DNA from: Helianthus annuus
Lineage: Eukaryota > Streptophyta > Magnoliopsida > Asterales > Asteraceae
Direction of reading: 5' to 3'
Assembly (NCBI RefSeq): GCF_002127325.2
Contig: NC_035436.2
Span: forward strand, 106,601,591-106,665,590
Length of the DNA: 64,000 bases
Positions 47,657-58,997 of this stretch are shown piece after piece. The notes under the pieces were generated by a model, which saw nothing but the letters and a program-made list of their open reading frames with translations, searched no databases and was not told the origin of the DNA. Both the position numbers and the translations under genes were made by a program. How positions within the stretch are numbered: position 1 is the first letter of the stretch; every line of letters begins with the position of its first letter.

Positions 47657-48564
47657 AACTCCCCCTCGGATGTTGACGGAGTCTTCATCAATGTCTTCAT
47701 TACAGTCTGCAATCTACAATCTTCATCAGTCGACAATCTACCTCTGGAAAAATTTGTCGTTCCAAGAATCCTGGTTCTCTATCTTCATCATCAACAAACT
47801 CTTCTCTCTTGAATGTTGACTCGGTGTCTTCAGACTCCCCCTCTCACACAGCTGGGATCGTAGTCTGAAAGTCAATCTTTCACTGGTTCTGAGATCTTTA
47901 ACAGGCTCTCATCAGGTTCTAGATCGAAACCTGGCTCTTTAACACCTGCACAATCTCTACCCAACCATAAGTTTCTATAAAGATAAACTTTTCAACAATT
48001 TTAAAAACTATATAGAACCAATTAGCAATAATGATTTTGCATTCAAGAATATTACTGGTTTTTATCAAAAAACAACTTTATCATCAACTCTCAAACACTC
48101 TCCAAACCAGTTCTTCAAGTTTAGCACTTTGAATCTTGAAAATCAGTATCTTAACATCAGTTGTCGAAAATCTTTTTGATTTTTTTCAAAATTTATGCTA
48201 AAACACACCAAAAATCTTTTTGATTTTTCTGAATGAAAGATAAATGCAGAAATGAAATATTTACAAACAATATTTTTGTGAGTTTGTGCAAGAGGATCAT
48301 ATCAGTTTTGAAACATATCACAAACACCGTTAAGCTTGATTACATGTTAAGTTCTAAACAATTTACCTAGATTGTCAGTATGTTTGTCCACTTAAATTTT
48401 CAACACAGATTTCAATCGATTCGAGATACGATATTAATGTTTTAAAGACTTATAATTAATTGTGTATCACTCCACTTGAATATACTTCCACATCCAGATC
48501 CCAAATATTCAGTCTTACAGGTGAGTATACCACAGATGATATCTGTAAGGGGTAATGTGCGAGG

Positions 48565-48613
48565 GCCGTGAGAGCTCAGGTCGATACTTCCGTATACGCA
48601 GAGAGATGACGGC
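48565..48613 (-). other. Hairpin H2, Copia-F copy
   Basis: Outer GCCGT/ACGGC; inner ATAC/GTAT around GGAA in the element's sense. Confidence 0.75.
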
Positions 48614-48732
48614 TTCGACTTTTGGTGGGTCCCCTTTAGAGGATCTTTTGTTACAACAGCAAAGATTACCAATTTTATTGTTTAATCAGTTTGCTGAGGG
48701 CGGCGCTTATATTTCAAAGCTTTTTGCAGAAA

Positions 48733-48788
48733 GTATTATTCGGGGACTAGGTCAGTATTTCCATACAGCAGAAGTCCCGGGATAATAC
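48733..48788 (-). other. Hairpin H1, Copia-F copy
   Basis: Outer arms pair at 14 of 16 positions; inner GTAT/ATAC around GGAA (plus strand GTATTTCCATAC at 48755-48766). Confidence 0.8.
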
Positions 48789-49612
48789 CCCAGATATCAC
48801 CGAGCATAAAGACCTAGTATCCCAGAATACGGGACCTTTCAAACAAGATTTCGGGGGTTACCCATATATCCAAGAATAGTTACCCACGAATTAAGCAAGT
48901 TTGATTTAGATTTATATCTCGTTTCAATTTACTAAATGTGCGAAAATCTACTGACACATCCGCAGTAAGATTGTTTATCACATTTAAACTTTACATTTCT
49001 TTAGCATGTCGTGATAGTTCACTGATGTACTATCATTTCCTCTTTATCGCAACAAAAACTGATTTTTCAATTTTATCATGTTTTTGTCTTTTTCACATTT
49101 TCTGATGTTTTTGGATTTTCTAAAAAATTCTTACTCCCCCTAAAATTCAAATACATCTAAAGAAAATTGAAAACAAACTGTAGAAAACTTGACAACTGAT
49201 ATCGAAACACTTCAATTCTCCATCCGTTTGGCTTAAACAATCAGAACTCCCCCTCACAACAAACTATTTTCCCATAATGATTTCAAAACACTTATGTTTG
49301 TTTTAATCAAAATGGTTTTTCCGGAAAATAAGTTTTGTTGTTTTTACCTTTTGTAAAAATGGGGCAAAATCATCACATTGTTTACCAATTCTTGAATGAT
49401 AATTAAATCAAGTTCAAATTAATGACCCTGATTTAACCACTTGTAAGATCTACACCAATCACAACCATACAACCACTTGTAAGTTTAGCAATTCAAGCTC
49501 TTCAAACCTGTTTTTCAACCAATTACCATCTTTTGGTTGAATTCTCAAGGTGCCGATTCCTACTCCTCGCTTACAAACCTGGGAGTTCCGGCAAGTCCTC
49601 GCTTACAACCAC

Positions 49613-49816
49613 TCATACGGACATGACGTAAAAGAGGTCCAAGATCATGACACAAAAGCGGTCCTAGACTAGATATGACACAAAAGCGGTCCTAGATCAT
49701 GTAAACATAAACAATCCTATACAAATCACTATTTCTAGGATTCCGTGCCATTTCTGATCTGTTTAATCTTCAAGACTCGATGGAAGACGTAGTCAGCAGA
49801 CGTAGGTGCACTAACA
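49613..49816 (-). repeat. Truncated 5' LTR of Copia-F
   Basis: Matches 47455-47656 almost exactly, including AAAAGCGGTCC repeats, and ends GCACTAACA. The half carrying the TATA box and the primer-site junction is missing. Confidence 0.88.
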
Positions 49817-50467
49817 CTATTGCTTCCCTGTGTTCGTTTACAAATTGAAAGTAAAATGCTTTGACCAAATTCCCAAAATAATATATATATAAATCTTCTT
49901 AATCATAAACACTTTTCTTTAACAGTGGACTTATCCTTTTCATAAATTTACATTCTTTTAAATTAAAATCCTACTAAACCTACACATAAATAAATAACAG
50001 TTCTTTTGTATTTTATTTTTTTAAACTCAATAACAATTTAAATAATTAACAATTTATTATAAATCTTTTAAAACATTAAATAACTTATAAACAATAGATA
50101 TTAAGATTATATTTAATCTACAACTTTTAACAGGTTCGTTACGTGTTATTCTAATCATCTAGGATAATTGCTCCTGTTCGTTCTCTTGGATTTTCTCCGT
50201 CCTTACTCGTACGTTACTTACAAGAAATCGCAACGTAATCACTGTTGATGTTCAAGAAATAAAGCAATCAAGCTAGGATGGAACTAGAAACCCATTTTAG
50301 CATAGTATTTTATTATGTTTAAATTATGATGTACTTGAAAACAATGTATTCCCATTTGATATTTATGAAATGAATTTAATTCATATTGTCACATTAGTGT
50401 TATGTTGTTTTGAGCAATTTGTACGTCTCATCCCGATGTTTCCGCCATCGGTTGGGGTGTGACAGAT

Positions 50468-50479
50468 TTGTATCAGAGC
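50468..50479 (+). promoter_or_regulatory. Primer binding site of Gypsy-C
   Basis: TTGTATCAGAGC just after the LTR. A second copy with the exact TGGTATCAGAGC lies at 50552-50563. Confidence 0.78.
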
Positions 50480-50537
50480 CATAACTATAGGGAATTAGGA
50501 AGATTGCCATACTTTTCCCTAGACTATAGTAGGAATA

Positions 50538-50562
50538 CTCTGATACCAGATTGGTATCAGAG
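50538..50562 (+). promoter_or_regulatory. Second primer-site copy held in a perfect hairpin
   Basis: CTCTGATACC (50538-50547) and GGTATCAGAG (50553-50562) are perfect 10-bp complements with a 5-base loop. The downstream text (CATAACTATAGGGAATTAGG) repeats that after the first primer site, so the region is duplicated. Confidence 0.8.
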
Positions 50563-50563
50563 C

Positions 50564-51229
50564 CATAACTATAGGGAATTAGGAATGCCTTGCCTAGTCT
50601 ATAGTTTAAGAGCTTATTCACTATGTGTTTCTTAAAACAACCTCCTTTCTATCTTCTTTGCTTCCCCTACTCTCTTTTGGACTTTTAATATACAAGTCTT
50701 TCCTAGGGCTAACACAATACACACTTGGAAGCCTTGAAGACACTCTTACAACACAATCGAAAAGATTCATCAAGATAGGGGTGATTCCCACACTTGGTGA
50801 TGATTTTCACTCAGCTATACTTTGATTTTTGCACGAAATCTACCCTCAAGTTAGGAGTGATATCCAAACCTTGATGGGAGTTTTCCATTTCATATTCTAG
50901 TGGACCCTTATCTTATGATAAGTACCAACCACATTAGGGTACGATGTTGTCAAGTTAGAGGTGATACTCGCATCTTGTTAACTAGTCCCACTCTTCGATT
51001 TTCAATCTCGCCAAAGTTTCGATTTTCCCAATCGATTAAGGACGTGTAGTAACTGGAAGGACAAATATCGTTAGTCGCTTCTCGATGAGAGTATTTGTCT
51101 ATTAGGCCAAAGCATGTTTCCTTAATTTGAAAAGGACTTCGATTTACTTTGGAATAGTCTTATGTTACGTTCATTGACGATCCACATTTGCATTGAATCT
51201 CTTTTATGTTATAATCTATATGATTTAAC
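50564..51229 (+). other. Gypsy-C interior, 5' part, noncoding
   Basis: No gag. C/T-rich stretches with TTAGGAGTGATAT-like words recurring near 50780, 50860, 50960 and again near 51840 and 51905. No domain recognised. Confidence 0.6.
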
Positions 51230-51672
51230 ATTTACGACCTCGGTCACTTCGGTGTCGAGGGAAGCAAATTTACGACCTCTGTCACTTCGGTGTCGAGGGA
51301 CGCACATTTACGACCTCGGTCACTTCGGTGTCGAGGGACGCACATTAAACATTTACGACCTCGGTCACTTCGGTGTTGAGGGACACACATTAAACATTTA
51401 CAACCTCGGTCACTTCGGTGTCGAGGGACGCACATTAAACATTTACAACCTCGGTCACTTCGGTGTCGAGGGACGCACATTTACGACCTCGGTCATTTCG
51501 GTGTCGAGGGACGCACATTTACGACCTCGTTCACCTCGGTGTCGAGGGGCGCATATTATAACTTTACGACCTCGGTCACCTCGGTGTCGAGGGGCGCACA
51601 TTATACTTTACGACCTCGGTCACCTCGGTGTCGAGGGGCGCACATTATAACTTTACGGCCTCGTTCACTCTG
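51230..51672 (+). repeat. Tandem array of eleven hairpin units in Gypsy-C
   Basis: Eleven units of about 38-46 bp. The core reads CCTCGGTCACTTCGGTGTCGAGG: CCTCG/CGAGG outer stem, CAC/GTG inner stem, and a TTCG loop closed by C-G. Later units have CTCG in the loop. Any reading frame through it is a by-product of the repeat. Confidence 0.92.
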
Positions 51673-52099
51673 GTGACGAAAGATGCACAATACTCTAGTA
51701 ATTCTCCCTACACGAGCCACATACATACATAAACATATCATACTAATCCTTTTCATACACAATCTATATCTATGAATTCAAAATATCACCACAAGATTTA
51801 ATCCACTCATATTCCCAAAAATGGAAGCTTATCATCCAGATAGGAGTGATTTCCTTCCCTTGATGATTAGCTCCCCTCACTTTTCAACTTAACCAATGAG
51901 CTAGGGGTGATTTCCTTACCTCGGAGGTAGTTACCAACTCTTCTTCGTTCTCAATGATACTTTATATTTGAACGTTTATTTTATTTCAAACTTGGAGATA
52001 CGATACGCACTATCTTCGCAATTTAAATCTAATAATAACAATATCTCGAGAACAAACTAAATTTATAATGCTTTCATTATCTATGTTACACTACGGGAA

Positions 52100-52210
52100 A
52101 TTCATGATTATGCTATGTGAAACTAGTGGAACCTTTTATATGCTATTTGAAACTAGTTGAACATTTTATATGCTATGTGAAACAAATTGAACCTGTTATA
52201 TGCTATGCTA
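52100..52210 (+). repeat. Three tandem 36-38-bp repeats in Gypsy-C
   Basis: Three units containing TATGCTATGTGAAACTAGT or close variants, followed by a TTGAACnTTTTA-like word. Confidence 0.75.
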
Positions 52211-52326
52211 CGTGACGCATTCATGAAAACAATTTTCCTTAAACAAAGACATTATGATCAAGTGTCATTCATTCTACGTTTTCTTTTAAATCTTTAAATG
52301 TCATCTTTTCAAAAGTCTTTTCTCTT

Positions 52327-52363
52327 AGATTTCGAGGACGAAATCTCCTAAAGTAGGGGAGAC
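52327..52363 (+). promoter_or_regulatory. Polypurine-tract region of Gypsy-C with hairpin
   Basis: AGATTTCG/CGAAATCT around AGGA (52327-52346), then AAAGTAGGGGAGAC up to the LTR. The stem differs from Gypsy-A by a paired change and stays perfect. Confidence 0.8.
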
Positions 52364-54323
52364 TGTAACATCCGTTAAAAATCGACCCGTTTCCAAAACC
52401 CGACCCGTTTTAAATTTTAGATCCTAATCCTTGAAACTCGAGAGCTTCGCAAAATAATTAATAATTTAAGTCGTTTATAAATATGATTATTTATTCGTTT
52501 AAATAATTAAACTAATTAATGTTGTCATTAAAAGTTTTTACTTTTATAAAAATAAGTTAGTTAAACTATGTTAGAAAGTTAGTTTTGTTTAAGAGTTTAA
52601 CTTAATGAAAGTTAACCTAACTAAATAATTATCCTTCTAAAAGTTTAGGGACCTTGGTGTTATTTGGGAAAGTGTAAAAGATAAAAATAACAAAAAAAAG
52701 AGCAATGCCCAGGATTCGAACCTGCGGCCACCCTACTTTCACATCCACATCGTATACCAGTTGAGCTATAACAGTTTTGGTACAAACGTTGCAATCAAAT
52801 AAATTATATTCGCTTGCTTTCAGCGAGTTTCCTTTTGAATCAATCTTGCCGCCAAGACAGAAAGTTGACAACCCTTTGTTTCCATCCTTCTCCTCCTGAT
52901 TTCTCGAGACAATGATTCATTCCGCGTTTCCTTTTTGTCAATCAATCATCAACTCACTTCCTAACTTACGACCAATCAACAACTCGTTTCTAAATTTCGC
53001 GAGATCTTAGAATGCTATAAATATCACCACTCCACCTCGACATCCTCACACCACCCCCAACACTCTTTGCTCGTTACCGGAATTCGAGCATCGCCGGAGA
53101 GAACCACATCATCGCCGGAGAGAACCACAGCATTTCCGGAGAACTGGAGCTCCGCTTCCCGTCTGAACCGCACCAGAACCCTTTTGTTTCGGTATATCCT
53201 TCGATCATCCCACTCGGTTGTACTTCTTGATACGCTTAAGCAAAACAAACTGTGATGCGACCTGGTCTTGTTGAGAGTGATTAAATAATGAAGATGATAA
53301 CAAGCCGCCAGAAACCGAAGTCGCGGGAACCAAACGGAGAACGCGACAGGGAACGCTTCATTTCGTTTCGGTAAACATTTCGTTATTCCTTTTGTTTCTT
53401 TCCAGTTGGTTTTGTCTAAATCTTCTGTCAACACATTTTTTTGTTCCATTCATTTTGTTTAACTGATGTTATTGAATCATATATGATAACAGCAAAATAC
53501 AGTACATGTCTATTCATTATTCTATTTTGAATGATGAAGAAGATGACTTATAACTAGGAAACATAGTTTTTATTTAACTAGACCTAATGTTACAGTAAAT
53601 GCTGTTTATATTTTCTACATATATATTCCACTAGTTAGTTTATATATATAATTTTTTTTGAATGGCAACTATAGCCTATTGCTTCCCTGTGTTCGTTTAC
53701 AAATTGAAAGTAAAATGCTTTGACCAAATTCCCAAAATAATATATATATAAATCATCTTAATCATAAACACTTTTCTTTAACAGTGGACTTATCCTTTTC
53801 ATAAATTTACATTCTTTTAAATTAAAATCCTACTAAACCTACACATAAATAAATAACAGTTCTTTTGTATTTTATTTTTTTAAACTCAATAACAATTTAA
53901 ATAATTAACAATTTATTATAAATCTTTTAAAACATTAAATAACTTATAAACAATAGATATTAAGATTATATTTAATCTACAACTTTTAACGGGTTCGTTA
54001 CGTGTTATTCTAATCATCTAGGATAATTGCTCCTGTTCGTTCTCTTGGATTTTCTCCGTCCTTACTCGTACGTTACTTACAAGAAATCGCAACGCAATCA
54101 CTGTTAATGTTCAAGAAATAAAGCAATCAAGCTAGGATGGAACTAGAAACCCATTTTAGCATAGTATTTTATTATGTTTAAATTATGATGTACTTGAAAA
54201 CAATGTATTCCCATTTGATATTTATGAAATGAATTTAATTCATATTGTCACAATAGTGTTATGTTGTTTTGAGCAATTTGTACGTCTCATCCCGATGTTT
54301 CCGCCATCGGTTGGGGTGTAACA
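52364..54323 (+). repeat. 3' LTR of Gypsy-C
   Basis: 1960 bp, TGTAACATCCG...GGTGTAACA. TATA at 53016-53023. Confidence 0.94.
52700..52778 (-). other. tRNA-like sequence with exact Pol III A and B boxes, 3' LTR copy
   Basis: Minus strand: A box TAGCTCAACTGG (52757-52768) and B box GGTTCGAATCC (52712-52722), 34 bases apart. Both fit the tRNA promoter consensus. The T-arm stem pairs at four of five positions, but the acceptor stem does not pair, so I do not call a tRNA gene. Confidence 0.7.
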
Positions 54324-57300
54324 AATCACAAGACTCACAGACGGCTCATGGTAGGAAGATTGAAGATTCTAAGAGAGCATGTTTAGTGGATTTCAACTGG
54401 AGCAACTACATATCTCCCGATAGCAAAGCATGTTTAGTTGATCAAGATGATGAATGACTACCTGAAGGCTTTAGCTGGGATATGTTTGTTGATGAAAAGG
54501 GAGAGTTCCAAGCTTTCATTGCCAAGATTGTCAGAGAACCAGACATGTTTACCACATGGATGAACTCTATTGGTGTGACTGAAGAAAGTGTGGAGGAACA
54601 GTCTGTTACGTCTAATGAAAGTTTAGAAAGTGCTGATGAAAGTTCTCAGAGTGCTAATGAGAGTGTTCAGAATGATGCTACTTCGGAAAAAGAAGTTGTA
54701 TTTGATCAAACACCATCTGATTCTGGTGTATCAGATATTGATTCTGAAAACTCTGTACAATTTGATCAATCACCAGTTGATAGCAGTAGTGATGATGAGG
54801 AAGAGAAACATATCAATATTGCTAAAACTCATCTTTCTCCTTAAAGTTTTCATTTTTATTTTGCAGATCGCAAGGAAAAGTTGAAGGCAAAAAGAGCTGC
54901 AAAAGAACACATGGAAATGAAGACTGAAAGTGTTGCTGAGGAGGATGATAAGACTGAACTGGTGAATGAAGAAAAGATGTCTGAAGCTGAGAAGGTGATA
55001 GAGACAGAAAAGGTAGTTGAAGCAGTGAACACAATCGAAGTTGAGAAGATTGTTGAAGTTGTAAAGATTTGTGAGAAGTGTTTGGAAGCTTGCAAGGGAT
55101 GTGCAGCAAAAGATGACATAATTGCTGAATATGAGAAGAAAAAGGAGCAGTTACTGTTCAATCTCAATTATGTAAAAGAATCTTATGATGTCTTGAACAA
55201 AACAGTAACTGGTCTCCAAAACACAAACTCAGAAAGAGAACAAGCACTAACGATGATGAATGATGTGATGATGACTAAGAAGAAAGCTATCAATTTCTAC
55301 ATCGAAGAGAGTGCTAAGTGGAAGCAAGAGTTGGAGACAGAAAAAATCGAAAATGAGAGAATTAGACGTTTGTTACAAAGTTATTCTAGTTCTGATTATC
55401 TCATTGATCGTATTTACCCAACTGTTGCAGGTATGGAAGCTTTTCAAGACGAGAAGCCAAAGAAAAAGAAAGACTGTGGTAAGAAACCGACTGTTAGCTA
55501 TAACAAGTGTCTGCCTCCAATTTGGGAAGGATATTCTCCTAGAAAACCAAACGAGGAGCAACTTGAAAAAGCAGTCAATATAAAGCTAAAAACCGACATA
55601 ACTGACGTTTTACCAGATAACATTGATGTCACGTTTACCTCATCCGATACTGATCATGAGTCTGAGTTAATCAAAAAGGTGGTCGATCAGGTGTTGGATA
55701 CTGATGAGGATGAGTCAAAATCTGAGTCCGGAGGGTCAAATTCGTCAGTCAACTGTCAAAAATCGTCGGTTAAACGGTCTTACAGTAAAGAGTTTTTATT
55801 ATCTAAGGCAAATTTAGATGATGAAACATTTAAATGATTGGGACAAATTATATTCTGACAAAGAATTTCCAATAAGAAGTGTTCGTTTTGACATGATCAC
55901 AAAGGTTTTCAAAATGACAAAAATTAATATTTCTGAAATAAACAATTTAAATCTTATTGAAAAACCTAAAAAGTACACTTCAAGAGTTCAACAACGATTA
56001 AACAAGAAAAAAAGTTACAATTCTGGTTCTGGTTTTCAAAAGAAACTTAACCAAAATTGTAGCTACAAAAAGAAAGGTCTTGGATTTATTCCACCAGAAA
56101 ATCATAAAAATGAAAAAAATTCTAAAACAAAAACAGAATTTGTGTTAGGTGGAAGTTCAGAAGATGAACAGAAGAAACCGTTCTGGAGACAGTCAAACCA
56201 GGAGTTTCTTGCTGAAAAGAGGAAGAACGGATCTGAAATGTCATATCCAAGAGAAACTCGTACCTGTTACAAGTGCAATGAAGCTGGTCACATTGCATGG
56301 AACTGTCAGAAAAATGCCAAAACAAAACAGGGAGTTTCTAGGAAATTGAAAGAAAAGATTGTTGATGTTGAACCACCAACAGAAAAACTTAAAGTTTTTG
56401 AAAACTCAACTTATGAGGTTGGTGAGTGTTCAAAGAAGAATTTTTACAAAAAGAAAGAAAAAGACAACCAAGTGTGGGTTGCTAAGAAGGTTAATGTGAA
56501 TGTCGGCGATGAATCTGGTTCCACAAAGCCAGAAGAGCCACAGGTTGAGGTGAAAATTTCAGTGAGTGATGATGATTTTCCATCACTGAAATTTGAAGAG
56601 GTTAAAAAGAAAGTTTGAAATGTTGATATCTCGAATCAGTTTTACAAAGAGAAAAATGAATTTAATGTCGAGAAAACTTTTAATGGAAGTGTTAAGAAAA
56701 TTTTTGGGAAGATGTTAAATGGGAAAGCTAAGGGGGTTAAAGATTTTTATGCGACTAAAAAGGCAACATACAACCCCACTGCGCAAGAATTGAAAGCCAT
56801 CATGTCTGAGAAGACTTGGATGGAAGTCTGTTTCCCATGAAGTCTTAGGACTACGCCGGAGATCCCAAGTTTATATCGTGGATCAGGAATCGGCATCATT
56901 CATGTTTTTGATAAGTTTGTATGAAAATTTGTTCAAAATGTTTGAATGTTTACGGATCTTCCAGGTTGGTAATGGAGAAGCAGGAATCGGCACCTTTGTG
57001 GATAATTTTACAAGTGGTAAAGAGGTTAATGTAGATGATTCATACCTACAAGTGGTATTGATTGTGATCTTACAAGTGGTTATTTTTGCAAGTGGTAAAA
57101 AGGTTGTTTATCTGCAAACGGTAAATCAGGGACATTAAGTTGTACTTGATTTACTAACATAAAACTGACAAGATGATGAACAATAACCCTGACTTTAACC
57201 CATGTGTAATCTACAAGTGGTAAAAACAAACTCATTTTCCGGAAAAATCATTTTGATTAAAATAAACTTAAGTGTTTTGAGATCTAAATGAGAAAATGGT

Positions 57301-57812
57301 TTGTGAAAGGGGGAGTTCTGATTGTTTATGCATAGTGGATGGCGAATTGATGCAATCCGATGTCAGTTGTCAATTTTGTACAGTTTGTTTTGTGTTCACG
57401 TGGGTCTAGAGCTTAGTTGTTTTTAAATTTCTTTAATGTGTTAGAATTTTAGGGGGAGTAGAAAATTTCAGAAAATCGAAAAACATTAGAAAATTTGAAA
57501 AATCCAAAAACATGATAAAATAAAATAAAAAAAACGAGTTTTGTTGTGAAAAGAGGAAATGATCGTACATCAGTAGACTGTCACAACATGCTAAAGAAAT
57601 GTAATGAGAAAATGTGATAAACAATCTCACTGAAGATATGCCAGTAGGTTTTTACACGCTTAGTAAATTGTGACAAGATATAAACATAAAAATTTCAAAC
57701 TTGCTTGTTCTGTGGGTTAACAACTTCTTGGATATATAGGTAACCCCTGAAATCTTGTTTGAAAGGTCCCTTATTCTGAGATAGTAGGTCTTTATGCTCA
57801 GTGATATCTGGG

Positions 57813-57868
57813 GTATTATCCCAGGACATCTGCTGAATGGAAATTCTGACCTAGTCCCTGGATAATAC
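57813..57868 (+). other. Hairpin H1, Copia-B copy
   Basis: Arms GTATTATCCCAGGACA and AGTCCCTGGATAATAC pair over the first nine positions and again near the loop. The inner stem is GAAT/ATTC around GGAA (57835-57846), compensated relative to Copia-C. Confidence 0.8.
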
Positions 57869-57986
57869 TTTCCGCAAAAGCTTGAAACATAGCTTCGCCC
57901 TCAGCATGCTGATGAAACAATAAAATTGATAGTCGCTGCTGTTGAAATTTAAAAGATCCTCTAAAGGGGACACACCAAAATTCGAA

Positions 57987-58035
57987 GCCGTCATCTCTCT
58001 GCTTATACGGAAGTATCGACCTGAGCTCTCACGGC
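57987..58035 (+). other. Hairpin H2, Copia-B copy
   Basis: Outer GCCGT/ACGGC; inner ATAC/GTAT around GGAA. Confidence 0.77.
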
Positions 58036-58980
58036 CCTCGCATCTAACCCCTAAACAGATATTAGTTGTGGGATACTCACCTGTAAGACTGAATATTGGG
58101 ATCTGGATACGGGAGTATATTCAAGAAGTGGGACACGGATAAGTTCAAGTGCTTAAAACATTAATATAGTATCTCGGAACAGTTTAAATTTGTGTGAAAA
58201 TTTAAGTGGACAAATATACTGACAATCTAGGTGAATTGTTTAAAACTTAAAATGAAATAAAGCTTAATGGTGTTGGTGACATGTCTCATAATTTGATATG
58301 ACCCTCTTACACAAACTCACAAAAATATTGTTTGTAAATATTTTAGTTTTTTGCTTTATTCTGATTTTACAAATAGTGTTTACTTTCTTTCAGAAAAATT
58401 CAAAAAGATTTTGTGTGTGTTTTAGCATAAACCTTAAAAAAAAAAAGAAAAAGTCAAAAAGATTTTCGACAACTGATGATGGAAAGCTGATTTTCAAAAT
58501 TCTATGTACTAAACATGATGATATTGTTTTGAGGGGGAGTGTGTTTTAATTGTCAAAATATGTTTTTAAATCAACAAGTGGTTCATCATGTGGGTGTGAT
58601 TTGAGGAAGAGTAGGTTTTGGTGCAGATAGTTAGTTTTGAGAGGGAGTTATCTGACTATGTCAGGAGTTGGTGCACTACAAATTGTTAAATTTAGAATAT
58701 TTACTTCTGGGTTAAGTATGTGCAGGTTTAGTCAAGTTTCGATCCTGGAAATTGAAGAATCTATAGCTTGAACCAGGTTTCGATCTTGGAACATGAAGAG
58801 CCAGAAAATGATCCTGTATCAGATATTGCTGAAGAACAAAGGAATGCCAGCAAATCGAGAGGGGGAGTCTGAAGATATTCAAGTGTTGAAGAAGATAGAG
58901 AGAGAGAAAAGCCCAGAGACTAATCAAGACTGAAGATGTGAAGACACAGCATTGTCATGACTCGATGAACGACTCCATCA

Positions 58981-58997
58981 ACATCTGAGGGGGAGTT
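58981..58997 (+). promoter_or_regulatory. Polypurine tract of Copia-B
   Basis: ACATCTGAGGGGGAGTT directly before the 3' LTR. Confidence 0.8.

Larger units (their letters stand above)
47183..49816 (-). mobile_element. Copia-F: internally deleted Copia element in the Gypsy-C 5' LTR
   Basis: Duplication ctatt at 47178-47182 and 49817-49821; ends TGTAGGATCG...GCACTAACA. On the minus strand it has a full 474-bp 3' LTR (47183-47656), a purine tract, the conserved 3' noncoding block with H1 and H2, and the ACAAGTGGT words. It then jumps at about 49612 to only the first ~200 bp (in its sense) of its 5' LTR. Primer site, leader, gag and pol are gone. Both outer ends and the duplication are intact, so the deletion probably followed insertion. 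Confidence 0.92.
45867..50464 (+). repeat. 5' LTR of Gypsy-C, in two pieces
   Basis: Pieces 45867-47182 and 49822-50464, interrupted by Copia-F; 49817-49821 is the duplicated ctatt. Begins TGTAACATCCG, ends GGTGTGACA. TATA box TATAAATA at 46518-46525. Confidence 0.93.
45867..54323 (+). mobile_element. Gypsy-C: Gypsy-type element with no coding capacity, split by Copia-F
   Basis: Duplication aatca at 45862-45866 and 54324-54328. LTRs are 1959 bp (after removing Copia-F) and 1960 bp, very similar. The 1.9-kb interior has a Met-type primer site, a hairpin plus purine tract like the chromoviruses, and two tandem arrays, but no gag or pol. It is a large non-coding derivative (LARD-like) dependent on another element. 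Confidence 0.94.
37269..56840 (+). pseudogene. Copia-B gag, in three blocks and broken by several stops and a deletion
   Basis: Coding blocks are 37269-38467, 45674-45866 and 54329-56840; the gaps are Copia-C and Gypsy-C, and the frame continues across both joins. The start MDTEFYNAC is followed by a UBN2-like capsid (QKPPKLMNIEEYYGWKDRF). The first zinc knuckle [14 protein letters not shown] (near 45750) is intact. An acidic Ser/Glu-rich stretch (54580-54830) and a Lys/Glu coiled coil follow. The second knuckle CYKCNEAGHIAWNC (near 56265) is intact. Breaks: TAG at 37866 where Copia-C has TGG, TGA at 54455, TAA at 54842, a deletion of about 20 bp near 55830 that shifts frame, and TGA near 56616. 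It ends WMEVCFP, aligned with WVDIFFKE of Copia-C. No pol follows. Confidence 0.88.
56841..58980 (+). other. Copia-B 3' noncoding region
   Basis: After gag comes a spacer with GGATCTTCCAGG (near 56955), then a run of ACAAGTGGT words (57006, 57044, 57068, 57086, 57211). The conserved block follows (57440-58400) with H1 and H2. Several GGGGGAGT tracts precede the real one. No conserved ORF. Confidence 0.82.

Noticed and set aside
51162..51650. A 162-codon frame with repeated LGHFGVEG-like peptides
   Set aside because: It is the tandem array read through; unit lengths that are not multiples of three and lack of a domain argue against a protein.
52700..52778. A functional tRNA gene
   Set aside because: A and B boxes are good, but the acceptor stem does not pair and no clean anticodon arm is visible. 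Kept as tRNA-like.
54844..54866. An intron in Copia-B gag (T-rich stretch ending TTTTGCAG after a stop)
   Set aside because: The frame is the same on both sides and only one stop interrupts it, and I could find no donor site. A nonsense mutation suffices.
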